Assembly (NCBI GenBank): GCA_021654635.1
Contig: AP025179.1
Span: forward strand, 1 to 64,000
From: Mycobacterium kiyosense
GTDB lineage: Bacteria; Actinomycetota; Actinomycetes; Mycobacteriales; Mycobacteriaceae
Length of the DNA stretch: 64,000 nt
Direction of reading: 5' to 3'
Below, one piece after another: positions 42,709 to 53,579 of this stretch. Position 1 is the first letter of the stretch, and each line of letters opens with the position of its first letter. The position numbers and the translations under genes are program-made. Below the pieces are notes generated by a model. The model had not been told where the DNA came from. It did no database searches and saw only the letters and a program-made list of their open reading frames with translations.

Positions 42709-43044
42709 GTGTCGGGGTCGGGTCGTCGCGGCGAGCTCAGCAACCGCAGTGCCGCAGACGACCAGGCCCTCGTCGAATCGGTTCTTCGTGAACTGAGCGA
42801 AGCGGCCGACAGGTGGGAGGCACTTGTCGCGCAGGCCGAGACCGTCACGTACAGCGTGGACTTGGGGGACGTCTTCGCTGTCGCGAATGCCGACGGTCGA
42901 TTGCTCGAGTTGACGTTGCATCCGGACGTGATGGACGGCTACGCCCACAGCGAGCTGGCCGACCGACTCAACCTCGCGATCGCAGCGTTGCGCGAAGAGG
43001 CCGAAGCCGACAACCAGGCACGGTACGGCGGCCGGCTGCAGTGA
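42709..43044 (+). CDS. YbaB/EspL-like small protein, Rv0030 type
   Basis: A 111-residue protein (GTG start) with an N-terminal helix and a YbaB-like core: ETVTYSVDLGDVFAVANADG, then RLLELTLHPDVMDGYAHSEL and a C-terminal helix. YbaB-fold proteins bind DNA or act as small partners; EspL of ESX-1 has this fold and accompanies an EspD/EspC-like set. It sits 21 bases before eccB, linking the Rv0024-0030 series to the ESX core genes. Confidence 0.75.
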   Translation: MSGSGRRGELSNRSAADDQALVESVLRELSEAADRWEALVAQAETVTYSVDLGDVFAVANADGRLLELTLHPDVMDGYAHSELADRLNLAIAALREEAEADNQARYGGRLQ

Positions 43045-43065
43045 AGCCCCGAAGGAGAAAGACCA

Positions 43066-44560
43066 GTGCCACTCAACCTGTCCAACCGGGACCAGAATTC
43101 GGGGCATCTGTTCTACAACAGACGATTACGTGCCGCGATCACCCGGTTCTCGGTGCGCATGAAGCACGACGACCGCAAACAGCAAGCCGCAGTTGCGTTG
43201 TCGATGGTGCTCGTGCTGCTCGGGGTGGGCTGGATGGCGCTGCTGCACATCATGAAACCGGCCGGCTTGGTCGCGCAGTCCGCGGTGGTCGGAAACCGTG
43301 ACACCGGAGCGGTTTACGCCCGTATCAACGGCCGCCTCTACCCCGCCCTGAACCTGACTTCGGCTCGTCTGGCCGTCGGCAACGCCGCGTCGCCCACCTG
43401 GGTGACCGCCGCGGAGATCGCCAAGTACCCGACCGGTCCCATGGTCGGCATCCCAGGCGTGCCGGACAGCCTGCCGGTGACCGCCGGCACGGTGTCGGCG
43501 TGGGCGGTCTGCGACACGGTGCCCGGCGGGCGCAGCAGCGCAATGTCTCCGGTGGTGACCGCCATCGCGGGCCCGCTCGCACCGCAGGGCAGGGCCGCCG
43601 CGATGGGGCCGATGCAGGCCGTCCTGGCGACCCATAAGGGCGCCACCTACGTGATCTGGGGAGGGCAGCGGTCCCGCATCGACCCGACCGACCGGTCGGT
43701 GACGTTCAACCTTGGTCTGGACGCCGGGGTGACGTATCCGGTCGAGATGTCCAACGCGCTCTTCGATGCCCTGCCGTCGACCGAACCCATTGTGCTGCCC
43801 GAGATTCCAGAGTCCGGATCGCCTTCGCGCTGGCTGGACGGCAACAAGGTGGGCACCGTGCTGGAATCCCGTGACGCCGGTGGGGCGGTCAACGGCTTCT
43901 ACGTGCTGCTGCCGGGCGGGGTGCAGAAGATCAGTGCCTTCGTGGCCGACCTGTTGCGCACCGGGGATTCGCACGGTTCGGCCACACCCACCCTGGTCGC
44001 CCCGGACAAGCTGGTCCACATCCCGGTGGTCGACGTCCTCAACGTCGACTACTACCCGCCCGGCAAACTGAACTTCGTTGACAAGACGGCGAATCCGACG
44101 ACCTGCGTCGGATGGGAGAAGCAGTCCACCGACCCGCAGGCCCGGATCACCGTCTACACCGGCAGGGGATTGCCGGTTCCGATCGGCATGGACTCCCGCC
44201 TGGTGCGCCTGGTCCGCGACGACCGCAGTCCCGAATCGGCGGAGGCGAACCAGACGTTGACGATGCCGGGTGCGGCGAACTTCGTCGCCACGACGAGCGG
44301 GGTGGCCACGGCCGGCAGCCGGGAGAGCCTGTACTGGCTTTCACCCCAAGGTGTTCGGTTCGGCATCGAATCCGATCCGCGGACCTTGCAGGCACTGGGT
44401 CTGGATCCGCGGCTGGCGCTGCAGGCGCCGTGGCCACTGCTGCGGACCTTTGCGCCCGGGCCGGCGATCAGTCGGGACGCGGCGCTGGTTGCGCGCGACG
44501 CCGTAGCGGGCGGTGGTGCGGTCGCCGCAATTCCCGATTCCGGGGAGACCGGGGGGTTAG
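43066..44560 (+). CDS. eccB: ESX component EccB, stop codon lost by a +1 frameshift
   Basis: Membrane-anchored periplasmic subunit of the type VII secretion pore. The GTG at 43066 has GAAGGAG 9 bases upstream. The start MPLNLSNRDQNSGHLFYNRR is typical of EccB. One transmembrane helix (AVALSMVLVLLGVGWMALL, about 43-62) precedes a periplasmic repeat domain with YARINGRLYPALNLTSARL, AKYPTGPMVGIPG, and conserved Cys in AVCDT and TTCVGWE. At the G6 run 44551-44556 one extra G carries the frame past the expected TAG (44558-44560); without it EccB has 497 residues. As written the frame runs on to 44898 through eccC. It looks most like the ESX-2 type, from memory. Confidence 0.88.
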
Positions 44561-44562
44561 TC

Positions 44563-47500
44563 ATGTCGAAACGAGGCTTCGTGCGCGGAAAGCGCACCCC
44601 ACCAACCGAATGTCCCGCCGGTACGGGTCGCGGTTGCCGCGCCGCTGGCACTGCCCGAACGCGAGCCGCGCAACATCCTGCTGATGATCGCGCTGCCCGC
44701 CCTGCTGATCGGGATCGTCGGCACCCTGGTGGTGATGTACGCGTCCGGGGTGCGGTCGCTGCAGTCGGGGTTCTTCCCGATGATCGGCCTGGTCGGCTTC
44801 GGTGCGCTGATGTTCGGCGGCCGGTTCGGTCGCGGCCGCCGAATCAGTTGGGGCGAACAGGAAAAGCTGCGCCGCAGCTACCTGCGTCAGCTCGATGAGG
44901 ACCGCGAGGAAGTGCAACGCGCGGCGGGCGAACAACGTCGCAGTCAGCTATTCGTGCACGCCGATCCGCAGCACCTCGACACCGTGATCGGCGGCCCGCG
45001 GATGTGGGAACGGCGCCCCAGCGATTCGGACTTCCTCGACGTGCGGCTCGGTATCGGGGTGCAGCAGGCCAGCGAATCCGCGGTTTCGTTGCAGTGGCCC
45101 GACGTGCCGGTCGGTGAGGAGCTCGAGCCGGTAACCGGCGGAGCACTAAGGGATTTCATCCTGGAACAGAGCAAGATCCGCGGTATCGGCAAGGTACTGA
45201 ACCTACGGTCCAAGCCGGGGTTCAGCTTCATCGCCGACGATCCGGCCGAACTGCATGGTCTGGTGCGGGCGGTATTGTGCTCGCTGGCCGTCTACCACAG
45301 CCCGCACGATGTCAAGCTGATGGTGGTCACCCGTCATCCCGAACTGTGGCAATGGCTGGTGTGGTTGCCGCACAACCAACATGACGAGATGTTCGATGCG
45401 TGCGGTCTGCGCCGCCTGGTGTTCGCATCCCCCACCGAACTCGAAGAGGCGCTCGACGCCGAGCTGCACCGCAAGGGCCGTGGACCCTGGATGCCGCCGG
45501 TGGGAAGCAGCCCGACGTCCATGCCGTCACCGATCGAGTCGGCTTCCGGCGCAGCGCTGGGTCCGCACTGGGTCATCGTGGACGACAACGTGGGTACCCC
45601 CGAGCAGTGGGAGGGGGTCACCGGTCAGAAGGGCATGGCCGGCATCACCGTGCTGCGGCTGGCCACTCGAGTCGGTGTGGGTGTCGGATTCACCGATCCG
45701 GCGCAACGGTTTTCGTTGCGCGAAGGCAGGCTCGTACATCGAGACACCTTCTATGCGGTGGCCGATATGCTCGCCGACACCACCGCGAACCGCTATGCGC
45801 GGGCGCTGGCCCGATGGTCGCCGATGAGCCCGGGCGAGCTGTCCGAGACGGATAGCCAGGGTGGGGAATTGTTGCGCGCACTGGGCATCAACGACCCACG
45901 CGAACTCGACGTCGACAAACTGTGGGCCGAAAGCCGGGGACGGGGCGACCCGAACTGGGCGATGGTGCCCGTCGGCGTCAAGCAGAGCGGTGAACTGCAA
46001 CATGTGATCCTGCGAGCGAAAGACTTCGGCGGCTACGGTTTTCACTCGGTGGTGATCGGCACGTCCGGGTCCGGCAAGTCCGAATACTTCTTGTCGCTGT
46101 GCAGCGGGATCGCGCTGACGCACGCACCGGACACGTTCATCGTCATCTTCGTGGACATGAAGTTCGAATCGGCCGCCCAAGACCTGCAAGGGTTTCCGCA
46201 CGTAGCCGGGTCACTGTCGAATCTAGGCAAGGATGACCGGCACCTGGCCGAACGAATGCGCAAGGCGATCAACGGCGAGATCGCCCGTCGTTACCGGCTT
46301 TTCAAGAATGCCGGTGCACGCGACGCCAACGAGTACGAGGAGATGCGGCTGGCCGGGCGTGACCTGGAACCCGTCCCGATCCTGCTGGTGATCATCGACG
46401 AGTACCTCGAACTGTTCATCCACCACCCGGAGTGGATCGACCTGGTGATCCACATCGGGCAGGAAGGCCGCGGCTGTAACGTTTTCTTCACCCTCGGCGG
46501 GCAGCGGCTGGATCTGTCGTCGTTGAGTAAAGTGAAGAGCAACATCGCTTTTCGGGTGGCACTGCGCGCCGAGACGGCTGAGGACTCCCGCGATGTGATC
46601 GGCAGCGATGCGGCTCTGCACCTGCCGTCCCAGGAGAACGGCTACGGTCTGCTGAAAGTAGGGCCGCGCGATCTCGAGCAGTTCCGCTGCTTTTATGTGT
46701 CGGCCCCGTTCGTGGTGCCGAAGCGGTCGGTCAACGTGGATACGACGGTGGCCATGAGCTTTTCCCAACCGCGCGCATACACCTCGGCGTTTCAGCCGTT
46801 GAGCGAGTCCGACAGCGCCGCCCTGGCGGTGGCCGACCAGCCGGAGGAACCCGACGAGTTCTTGTTCCACTCCGACGGGTTCCGTAAGAAAAAGCTGGTC
46901 GACGTGATCCGGGAGTCGCTGGTCTCGTTGCCCGCGCGGCCACCACACCAAATCTGGCTGCCTCCATTGGAAGTCAGCGAGACGGTGGATGCGCTGGTGG
47001 CGCGGTGGCGTGGCCGGCGGTGGGATGACGGTTACGGTCAGAACCCCGGTCTGGTGTTCCCGATAGGCATCGTGGACATTCCCGAGGAGCACGATCAACG
47101 GGTGCACGCGATCAACGCCGAGATGGACAACGTGATGGTGGTGGCGACGGCCCAGCGCGGCAAGTCCACGACGTTGATGACGCTGATGGCGTCAGCGGCA
47201 CTGATGTACCGTCCGGAACGGGTGACGTTCTTCTGCATCGGTGCGTCGCTGTTCCCGGTCGAAGATCTGCCGCATGTGGCCTCGGTCGTCAGTCCGACTG
47301 ATCGAGAAGGGGTTTCGCGCACCATCGCCTCCATCGAGGGGTTGGTGATGGCCCGCGAGGCATCGTTCAAGAGGTACCAGATTGACATCTCCGAATTCCG
47401 GGAGCGGCGGTTCGGCAGCGACCCCGCGGGTGGTACCGATCCGGACGACAAGTTCGGGGATGTGTTCCTGGTCATCGACAACTTCAGCGATCTCTACGAC

Positions 47501-48646
47501 AAGGACGCCGCGATGGGCGAGCGGGCCATCGCGATCGCGCGCCAGGGCTTGTCCTACGGGGTACACGTGATGACCACCGCGACCGCGTGGCTGGTGGGCC
47601 AGAAGCAGCAGCTGGTCAACGTCTCCAACGCACGGATCCAGCTGCGGCTGAGCAACCCGGACGAAACCCAGATGGGTGAGGGGTTCGAGCGGAAGAAGGC
47701 CGCGCGCAACACGTTGGACCGACCCGGCTTCGGTTTGACCAGGGACGGGCACGAACTGCTGGTCGGGGTGCCGGAGGTGATCGGGGCCGACGGCCGGCGG
47801 GTGGCAACGCGTGACATCGGCGCGCTCATCGCGCAACTGACCGGCGCCGGCCGGGTGGAGAGCCTGGCCCGGCTGCCGGCACGGATCCCGCTGGCCGAGG
47901 TGGCTGCGGCCTTCGCGGGCACCCCGGGCCACGCCGATCCGCTCAACATCCCCTTCGCGATCGGGGAGACCGCCCTGCAGCCCGCCGCGTTGCCCACCCG
48001 CGTGCTGCCGCACATGCTGGTGGTTGGACGCCAATCATGCGGAAAGACAACTACATTGGCGACTTTCGGGCAGATGATCGTGGCTCGTTGCACGCCCGAA
48101 GAGGCGCAGATCACGATCATCGATCCCAAGACGTCACTGATCGGCAAGATCCAGGGCGAGCACGTGCGGGCCTACGCCTACACCGCCGACGACATCGACA
48201 CCGTGCTCGCCGAGTTGACGCAGGCGCTGCGCGACCGGCTGCCCCCGTCCGGGCTCAGCCAGGAGGAGCTGCTGCGCCGCCGCAGCTGGGACGGTCCGCA
48301 CCACTTCGTCCTGATCGACGACGAACAGGAGCTGCGGCCGCACGGTGTGGTCGGCAAGGCCGCCGCCACTGCGCCGCTGTGGGCGCTGATCGAACGCGGC
48401 CGGGAGATCGGCCTGCATGTCATAGCGTCGCGGCTGCCCGGGAACTGGGCAGGTGTCTCGGTTACCAGCCCGTTCCTGCAGAAGATGACGGGCTCGCGGG
48501 CACCCGTGCTGTTCATGGATAACGATCCCGCAGCGGTGAAGGTGTTCGGCAGGACAAGTGCCCAGCAGCTGCCGCCCGGGCGCGGCCTGCTGGTCACCAG
48601 CGACGGCGTGATGGAAGGTGTGCTGGTCGCCGACCCCCAGACGTGA
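44563..48646 (+). CDS. eccC: ESX ATPase EccC, +1 frameshift near the N-terminus
   Basis: Motor of type VII secretion, an FtsK/SpoIIIE-like protein of about 1360 residues. The ATG at 44563 gives MSKRGFVRGKRTPP; the frame breaks at AA 44604-44605, and removing one A joins it to PNVPPVRVAVAAPLALPERE and the rest. As written only a form starting at the internal ATG 44684 is open, lacking the first 40 residues. Two transmembrane helices follow (LPALLIGIVGTLVVMYA, FFPMIGLVGFGALMFGG). The three ATPase domains have Walker A GTSGSGKS (~499), ATAQRGKS (~859, first Gly replaced) and GRQSCGKT (~1154), with Walker B LLVIIDEY, VFLVIDNF and FVLIDDEQ. Single-chain type, as in ESX-2 to ESX-5. Confidence 0.9.
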
Positions 48647-48738
48647 ATCGACAGGTGGCGCAGGTCACCTTAGACTCAGCGCAACTCCGCGCCGGCCCAC
48701 AGTTCGGGCCTGGTGCGCGACCGATTTGGGAGGTACGC

Positions 48739-49044
48739 ATGGGTGGGTTGTTCGACATGGTTCCGGGGGCTGTCGACTTGTCGGCGGCAGCGGAAGCGGG
48801 CATCAGCGAGGAGATGGCGGCTACGACGGCGGCCGGCGCGGCCGCGCTGACCGGGGTGCTGCCGATGGCGATGGACGCCGATTCGATCGAGTTCGCGACC
48901 GCGTTGAACGCCGCCGGCGCCGCCTACCTGGCGACGGCCGCCGAGCACGTCGGGCAGCGGGCCGGGTTCTCCGGGGCGCAGGGTCTGGCGTCGGCCACTG
49001 CCGTCGCCGCGGAGGGCTGCAACGCGGGCGCCGTCGGACTCTAG
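48739..49044 (+). CDS. Short PE-family protein of the ESX module
   Basis: A 101-residue PE-only protein, start MGGLFDMVPGAVDLSAAAEA. The helical hairpin has EEMAATTAAGAAALTGVLPM, then the conserved ATALNAAGAAYLATAAEHV in the second helix. Like PE35 and PE36, it lacks a long C-terminal extension and directly precedes a PPE gene (8-base gap), as in ESX loci. A GTG at 48643 overlapping eccC gives an unlikely 32-residue extension. The pair probably forms a PE-PPE heterodimer for secretion. Confidence 0.82.
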   Translation: MGGLFDMVPGAVDLSAAAEAGISEEMAATTAAGAAALTGVLPMAMDADSIEFATALNAAGAAYLATAAEHVGQRAGFSGAQGLASATAVAAEGCNAGAVGL

Positions 49045-49052
49045 GCGAGCGA

Positions 49053-50242
49053 ATGGCCGACCCCAGGTGGACTGGCCCACCCGAAGTCGTCGCGGCGATC
49101 TTCGAGGCGGGATCGCCCGCGTCCGTCGTTGCCAACAATGTGGTCTGGGTGACCGAGACAGCGAACAACGAGCTGTCGGCCGGACTCTCGCAGATCAACA
49201 CGCTGATCACCGCGGGGCAATGGCAGGGCGTGAGTTCGTTGGCGTCGACGGTCGCGGCGACCGGCCTCAACGCCGGACTGCAGACGCTGGTGGGCTGGAC
49301 CGCCGAAAAGATCAACGTCACCCAGGCCGCCGTCGACGCCTTCATGATCGCGCGCTCCACGGTGATCCCGTCGGTGGTCTGCCAGACCAACCGCGACGAG
49401 TGGAGCGTGCTGAACGCCACCAACTTCTTCGGCCAGAACACCCCGGGGATCGTCGAGCGCGATCTGGAGTACTTCGGTGAACACTGGCCGCACAACTCGC
49501 GGGCCGGCTGGACCTACAGCGGAGCGCTGACCGCTCTGATCGCGCTGCTGACCGTGCCGCCGCCGGTCGCGCCGATGGGCGCCTCCCCGGCCGCGCCCGC
49601 CGCGGCGGCCGAGGCGGTCGCGCAGGCCGCTGCTCAAACCGGCATGCGCGACGCGGTCCAAGCGTCGACGCAGGTCGCGCAGACCGCCGGACAGAGCGCC
49701 TCCTCCCCCGCCGAGGCGACCGGCCAGCTCAGCTCGCTCATGCAGGAGCCGATGCAGATGGTGTCCGGTGTCACCGGGCCGCTTAAGGAGATGGCGCAGG
49801 CGCCGATGCAGGCGATGCAAGGTTTGTCGAGCATGCCGCAGAGCCTGATGCAGTCTCTGGGCGGCATGTTCCCGTCCACCGGCGCGCCGAACGCAGCCGT
49901 GGCCGCCGCCGAGCCCGTAGTGGCCGCGGGAGGAGTCGCTGGTGGCGTCGGGGCGGCGGGGCGTCGCTGGGCGGTGGCGCCGGCGGGTTTCCGGGTGCCG
50001 GGCTGACCAGTTACACGAGGCCCACGAGCAGCTTCGAAACCGAAGGTGGTCGGCCGGCCAGTCTGCGCGCCGGCCTGCTCAACGCCGCCGAAGTGCGCGG
50101 GCCGACGACCTCGACCGGCGGAGCTCCGATGCCGATGACGCCGGCGGGAATGCTGGCCCGCGGAGCAACCGGCGGAGAGGCCGAGAAGGACGTGGCGCGC
50201 GCCCGCGTCGTCGTCGCAGGGAATCCGGCCGAGCCGCGCTGA
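49053..50242 (+). pseudogene. PPE protein of the ESX module, one-base deletion near the end
   Basis: It starts MADPRWTGPPEVVAAIFEAG, with Pro-Pro-Glu at residues 9-11, then SAGLSQINTLITAGQWQGVS and ATNFFGQNTPGIVERDLEYF. A helical Ala/Gln/Met-rich linker follows (MQEPMQMVSGVTGPLKEMAQ). The frame breaks in the G runs at 49950-49961; adding one G there restores SYTRPTSSFETEGGRPASLR and a tail with GAPMPMTPAGMLARGATGG to the TGA 50240-50242, about 396 residues. As written the open frame ends at 50006. The PPE domain matches ESX-locus PPE proteins such as PPE68/PPE69. The esx pair expected next is absent; a minus-strand gene follows 70 bases later. Confidence 0.82.
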
Positions 50243-50312
50243 CTGGGTCCGCTGGGTAACCGGGCTGCGACGTCGAACGCCGCAATCTCAGCCAGTGGCC
50301 CTCGCGGGTTAC

Positions 50313-51089
50313 TTAAGAGCGCCCAACCCCGGGTGGACCCGCGAACGCCTGCGCGATTCCCAGCCAGCGTTGCGCGTCCTCCCCCACCGCGGTCACGTCC
50401 AAAGCGCTCAGCGGCCGCCGCTGGGTGACCAGGAAGCAGAAGTCCTCCGCCGAACCGGTCACGCGCTGCGCGGCGTCCTCTGGCCCCCAGGTCCAGGTGT
50501 CGCCGCCCGGCCCCCGCAGCTCGACGTAGAACGGCTCGCTCGGCGGCGTCAGGTCGTTGACGGCGTAGGCGTAGTCGCGGGCCCGCACCCCGATGTGGGC
50601 GATCGACCGCAACCGGTCGGTGGGTTTCCGGGTGACCCCCAGCGCATCCGCGACGTCGAGACCGTGCGCCCAGGTCTCCATCAGCCGCGCGGTGGCCATC
50701 GAGGTCGCGCTCATCGGCGGCCCGAACCAGGGCAGCTTGCGCCCGTCGGGAACCTGCAGCAGCTCGGCGTGTAATCGGCCGCGGGTGTCGCGCCAGTCGG
50801 CGAGCAACTCCGGCGGCGGCACAGCCGCGAGCTCCTCGGCGCCCGCGTCCACGAAACCGAGCGGATCGGCGGCGGCCCCGGCCAGCACCTCGGCGAAGCC
50901 GCTTTCGTCGGTGATCGAGAGCAGCGAAACCCGGTCGGTCCACAGCAGGTGGCCGATCTGGTGTGCGATGGTCCAGCCCGGCGCGGGCGTCGGCTCGGCC
51001 CAGCGCTGCGCCGCCAGCGGTGCCACCAGGGCGTCGAGCTCGTCGCTCTCGGCGCGCAAGTCGGCGACGAACGGTCCGGGACCTGCCAT
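50313..51089 (-). CDS. DinB-fold TIGR03084-type protein, Rv0036c type
   Basis: A 258-residue mycothiol-dependent maleylpyruvate-isomerase-like protein. The N-terminal DinB four-helix domain carries the metal-binding His in [16 protein letters not shown] and [15 protein letters not shown]. The C-terminal domain is small and beta-rich. Substrate unknown. It is 10 bases downstream of the MFS gene, probably one transcript. Confidence 0.85.
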   Translation of the reverse strand: MAGPGPFVADLRAESDELDALVAPLAAQRWAEPTPAPGWTIAHQIGHLLWTDRVSLLSITDESGFAEVLAGAAADPLGFVDAGAEELAAVPPPELLADWRDTRGRLHAELLQVPDGRKLPWFGPPMSATSMATARLMETWAHGLDVADALGVTRKPTDRLRSIAHIGVRARDYAYAVNDLTPPSEPFYVELRGPGGDTWTWGPEDAAQRVTGSAEDFCFLVTQRRPLSALDVTAVGEDAQRWLGIAQAFAGPPGVGRS

Positions 51090-51099
51090 CAGAACCTCC

Positions 51100-52419
51100 T
51101 CAAACCACTGCCGCGCGCCGGCGTCGCCGGCCGACGACGCTGTGCACCAGCAAACCGATCAGATAAATCACCGAGCCGAACAACACGAACATCGGGGCGC
51201 GCCCGTCGGCGGGGATGAACGCCGCGGCCACCGTGACGGCGGCGATGAACGACACCCAGAACAAGGCGTCCTGCACCGCGAACACGTGCCCGCGCAGCGC
51301 GTCGTCGACGTCGATCTGCATCGCCGAGTCCGCGCACAACTTGACCACCTGCCCCGCCGCCCCTAATAGAAATCCGCAGGCCACCATGACCGGCAGCAGC
51401 AGCGTCGCCCCGCCTGTCTGGATGACCGCGGCGGCCACCAACGCGCCATTGGCGGTGGTGTAGCGCCCCCATCGCCGGACCAGGACCGGTGTCAGCACAT
51501 TGGACAGGAAGGCTCCCAGTCCGGTGGCAGCGAAGAACAGCAGCGCGGTGCCCAAGCCCTCGACGTCGGCGTCCTTCATGTGGTGGACCAACAGCAGGAT
51601 CACCAGCGAGTTGATGCCGACGACCATGCGGTGCGAGGCCAGGCCGGACAGCGCGGCGGCCACCGTGGGGCGCTGCGCGACCGTCCGCACGCCGTGCAAC
51701 CAGCCGGTGACCACGGCGTAGACGGCCGAGCCGTGGATCGCGCGCTTGGTGTGGTCGGGGCCCAGTACTTGCGGGGCAAACCGCAGCGACAGCAGCAACG
51801 CCAACGACACCGGAATCAGCGCGGTGAAAATGACGACCGCGGCGCCCTGATCACCGCCGCCGCCGAGCCAGCGGGGCAGCAACATGAAATTGGCACCCAA
51901 AAATGCAGCGAAGGCGCCCGATGCGGTCGCCACCGAGTTCATCGTGACCACACTGTCGCGCGGCACCACATGCGGCAGCGACGCCGACATGCAGGCTGCC
52001 ACAAACCGCGCTAAACCGTTGGCCAACAGGGCAACGCACAACAGGACGATGTCTCCGGCACCGACCGCCAGGATGGTGCCGATCGCGACGATGAAGCACA
52101 GCCGCGCGACATTCGCGCCGACCAGCACCAGCCGCCGATCCCACCGGTCCATCAGCGCACCGGCAAACGGACCCAGCAGGGAGTAGGGCAGGAACAGCAC
52201 CGCGAACGCGCGCGCGATCGCCATCGGGTCGGCGGCTCGGTCGGGGTTGAACAGCAACGCGCCCGCCAGGCCGGCCTGGAAGAGTCCGTCGCCGAACTGG
52301 CTGGCCATGCGCAGTTGCAGCAGTCGCCAGAAATCGGGCAGCGCGTGCACCGACCGCCACAGTTCGACGGGTGCACTTGCCTGCATCCGGGTGCGAATCA
52401 CTGAACCCACTTCCACCAT
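51100..52419 (-). CDS. Major facilitator superfamily transporter, Rv0037c type
   Basis: A 439-residue membrane protein with about twelve transmembrane helices, starting [20 protein letters not shown] at 52419; the frame is open to 52458. MFS features include [17 protein letters not shown] after helix 2 and the central loop near residue 200. Close in type to EntS/enterobactin-exporter-like and MFS_3 permeases, but the substrate cannot be read. Divergent from the YqgE gene, with a 109-bp gap for both promoters. Confidence 0.85.
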   Translation of the reverse strand: MVEVGSVIRTRMQASAPVELWRSVHALPDFWRLLQLRMASQFGDGLFQAGLAGALLFNPDRAADPMAIARAFAVLFLPYSLLGPFAGALMDRWDRRLVLVGANVARLCFIVAIGTILAVGAGDIVLLCVALLANGLARFVAACMSASLPHVVPRDSVVTMNSVATASGAFAAFLGANFMLLPRWLGGGGDQGAAVVIFTALIPVSLALLLSLRFAPQVLGPDHTKRAIHGSAVYAVVTGWLHGVRTVAQRPTVAAALSGLASHRMVVGINSLVILLLVHHMKDADVEGLGTALLFFAATGLGAFLSNVLTPVLVRRWGRYTTANGALVAAAVIQTGGATLLLPVMVACGFLLGAAGQVVKLCADSAMQIDVDDALRGHVFAVQDALFWVSFIAAVTVAAAFIPADGRAPMFVLFGSVIYLIGLLVHSVVGRRRRRAAVV

Positions 52420-52528
52420 CGGCACAGGCAAGGCTGGAGGGGGTCTGCGCCGTCTCAATACAGTACAAATCTTCGCCGACGGCGGTTGTTTGCATGGGGG
52501 ATCTGGCGGCGGGTGCGATGATGTTCTG

Positions 52529-53134
52529 GTGGCGCAGCACGAAGATCCTGAGGACTATGCCGCTCCGGCCGCCCATCGGGTGCGGGCGGGCACCCTACTG
52601 CTGGCCAATACCGACCTGCTGGAGCCGACGTTCCGGCGCAGCGTGATCTACATCGTGGAGCACAACGAGGGCGGCACGCTGGGCGTGGTGCTCAACCGGT
52701 CCAGCGAGACCGCGGTCTACAACGTGCTGCCGCAGTGGGCCAAGCTCGCGGCCAAGCCCAAGACGATGTTCATCGGCGGACCGGTCAAACGTGACGCCGC
52801 GTTGTGCCTGGCCGTGCTGCGGGTCGGCGCCGAGCCCGACGGGGTGCCGGGCCTGCGGCATGTGGCCGGTCGGATGGTGATGGTCGACCTGGACGCCGAC
52901 CCCGACCTGATCGCGCCGGTGGTCGAAGGGGTGCGGATCTTCGCCGGCTACTCCGGCTGGACCATCGGCCAGCTCGAAGGCGAGATCGAGCGCGACGACT
53001 GGATTGTGTTGTCGGCGTTGCCCTCTGATGTCCTGACGCCGCCGCGCTCCGACCTGTGGGGACAGGTGTTGCGCCGCCAGCCGCTGCCGCTGTCGCTGTT
53101 GGCGACGCATCCGATCGACCTCAGCCGCAACTAG
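52529..53134 (+). CDS. YqgE/AlgH (DUF179) family protein, Rv0038 type
   Basis: A 201-residue protein from the GTG at 52529 ([20 protein letters not shown]). Conserved features are [54 protein letters not shown] and [20 protein letters not shown]. Widespread in bacteria; no catalytic function is established. Frame intact and the C-terminus [12 protein letters not shown] matches homologues. Confidence 0.9.
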   Translation: MAQHEDPEDYAAPAAHRVRAGTLLLANTDLLEPTFRRSVIYIVEHNEGGTLGVVLNRSSETAVYNVLPQWAKLAAKPKTMFIGGPVKRDAALCLAVLRVGAEPDGVPGLRHVAGRMVMVDLDADPDLIAPVVEGVRIFAGYSGWTIGQLEGEIERDDWIVLSALPSDVLTPPRSDLWGQVLRRQPLPLSLLATHPIDLSRN

Positions 53135-53169
53135 TCGCCGTCGCCGTCGTCGGCAAAGGCGAAGTCAGC

Positions 53170-53520
53170 CTAGTGACACGACAGCGTGCAGCCGGCGCAG
53201 CTGCCTCCGCAAGCCTCGGCGCCGACGTTGGCGGCCTCACGGCGTAGCGCGAACCGCGCGCTCTGCAGCGACCCGGTGGCCAAGGTGCCCACTGCGCCCG
53301 CGATGCAGACGATCACCACCACCAGTGCGGTGTGCGGGGACGCCGCCAGCGCCACCACTCCCCCGGCGGCCAGCATCACCGCAGCCGCCAGCTGAGTCGG
53401 CGCCATGGCCCGCAACGCCAGGCGGGTGGGGTCGGCGGCGGGAGCATGAGCCAGAGACCGGATCCCGAACGCGGCGACGGCTATCGCCGCACACACGCAC
53501 AGCACGCCCGCGATAAGCAT
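53170..53520 (-). CDS. Small membrane protein with Cys-rich tail, Rv0039c type
   Basis: A 116-residue protein starting [20 protein letters not shown] at the ATG 53520, similar in length to Rv0039c (about 115). Three or four hydrophobic segments fill residues 1-90 and the end is [15 protein letters not shown], a Cys-rich motif likely to bind metal or redox partners. In this sequence it is read in the same open frame as the upstream mtc28-type gene, which I attribute to a frameshift rather than to a real fusion. Confidence 0.7.
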   Translation of the reverse strand: MLIAGVLCVCAAIAVAAFGIRSLAHAPAADPTRLALRAMAPTQLAAAVMLAAGGVVALAASPHTALVVVIVCIAGAVGTLATGSLQSARFALRREAANVGAEACGGSCAGCTLSCH

Positions 53521-53579
53521 GCGCTCACAATACGAGCCCGGCATCGATCGCGCGCGCGCCGGGCTCCACCGGCTGTGGA

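Noticed and set aside
48643..48738. N-terminal extension of the PE protein starting at GTG 48643
   Set aside because: It overlaps the eccC stop and lacks similarity to PE proteins, which start at the hairpin; the ATG at 48739 fits.
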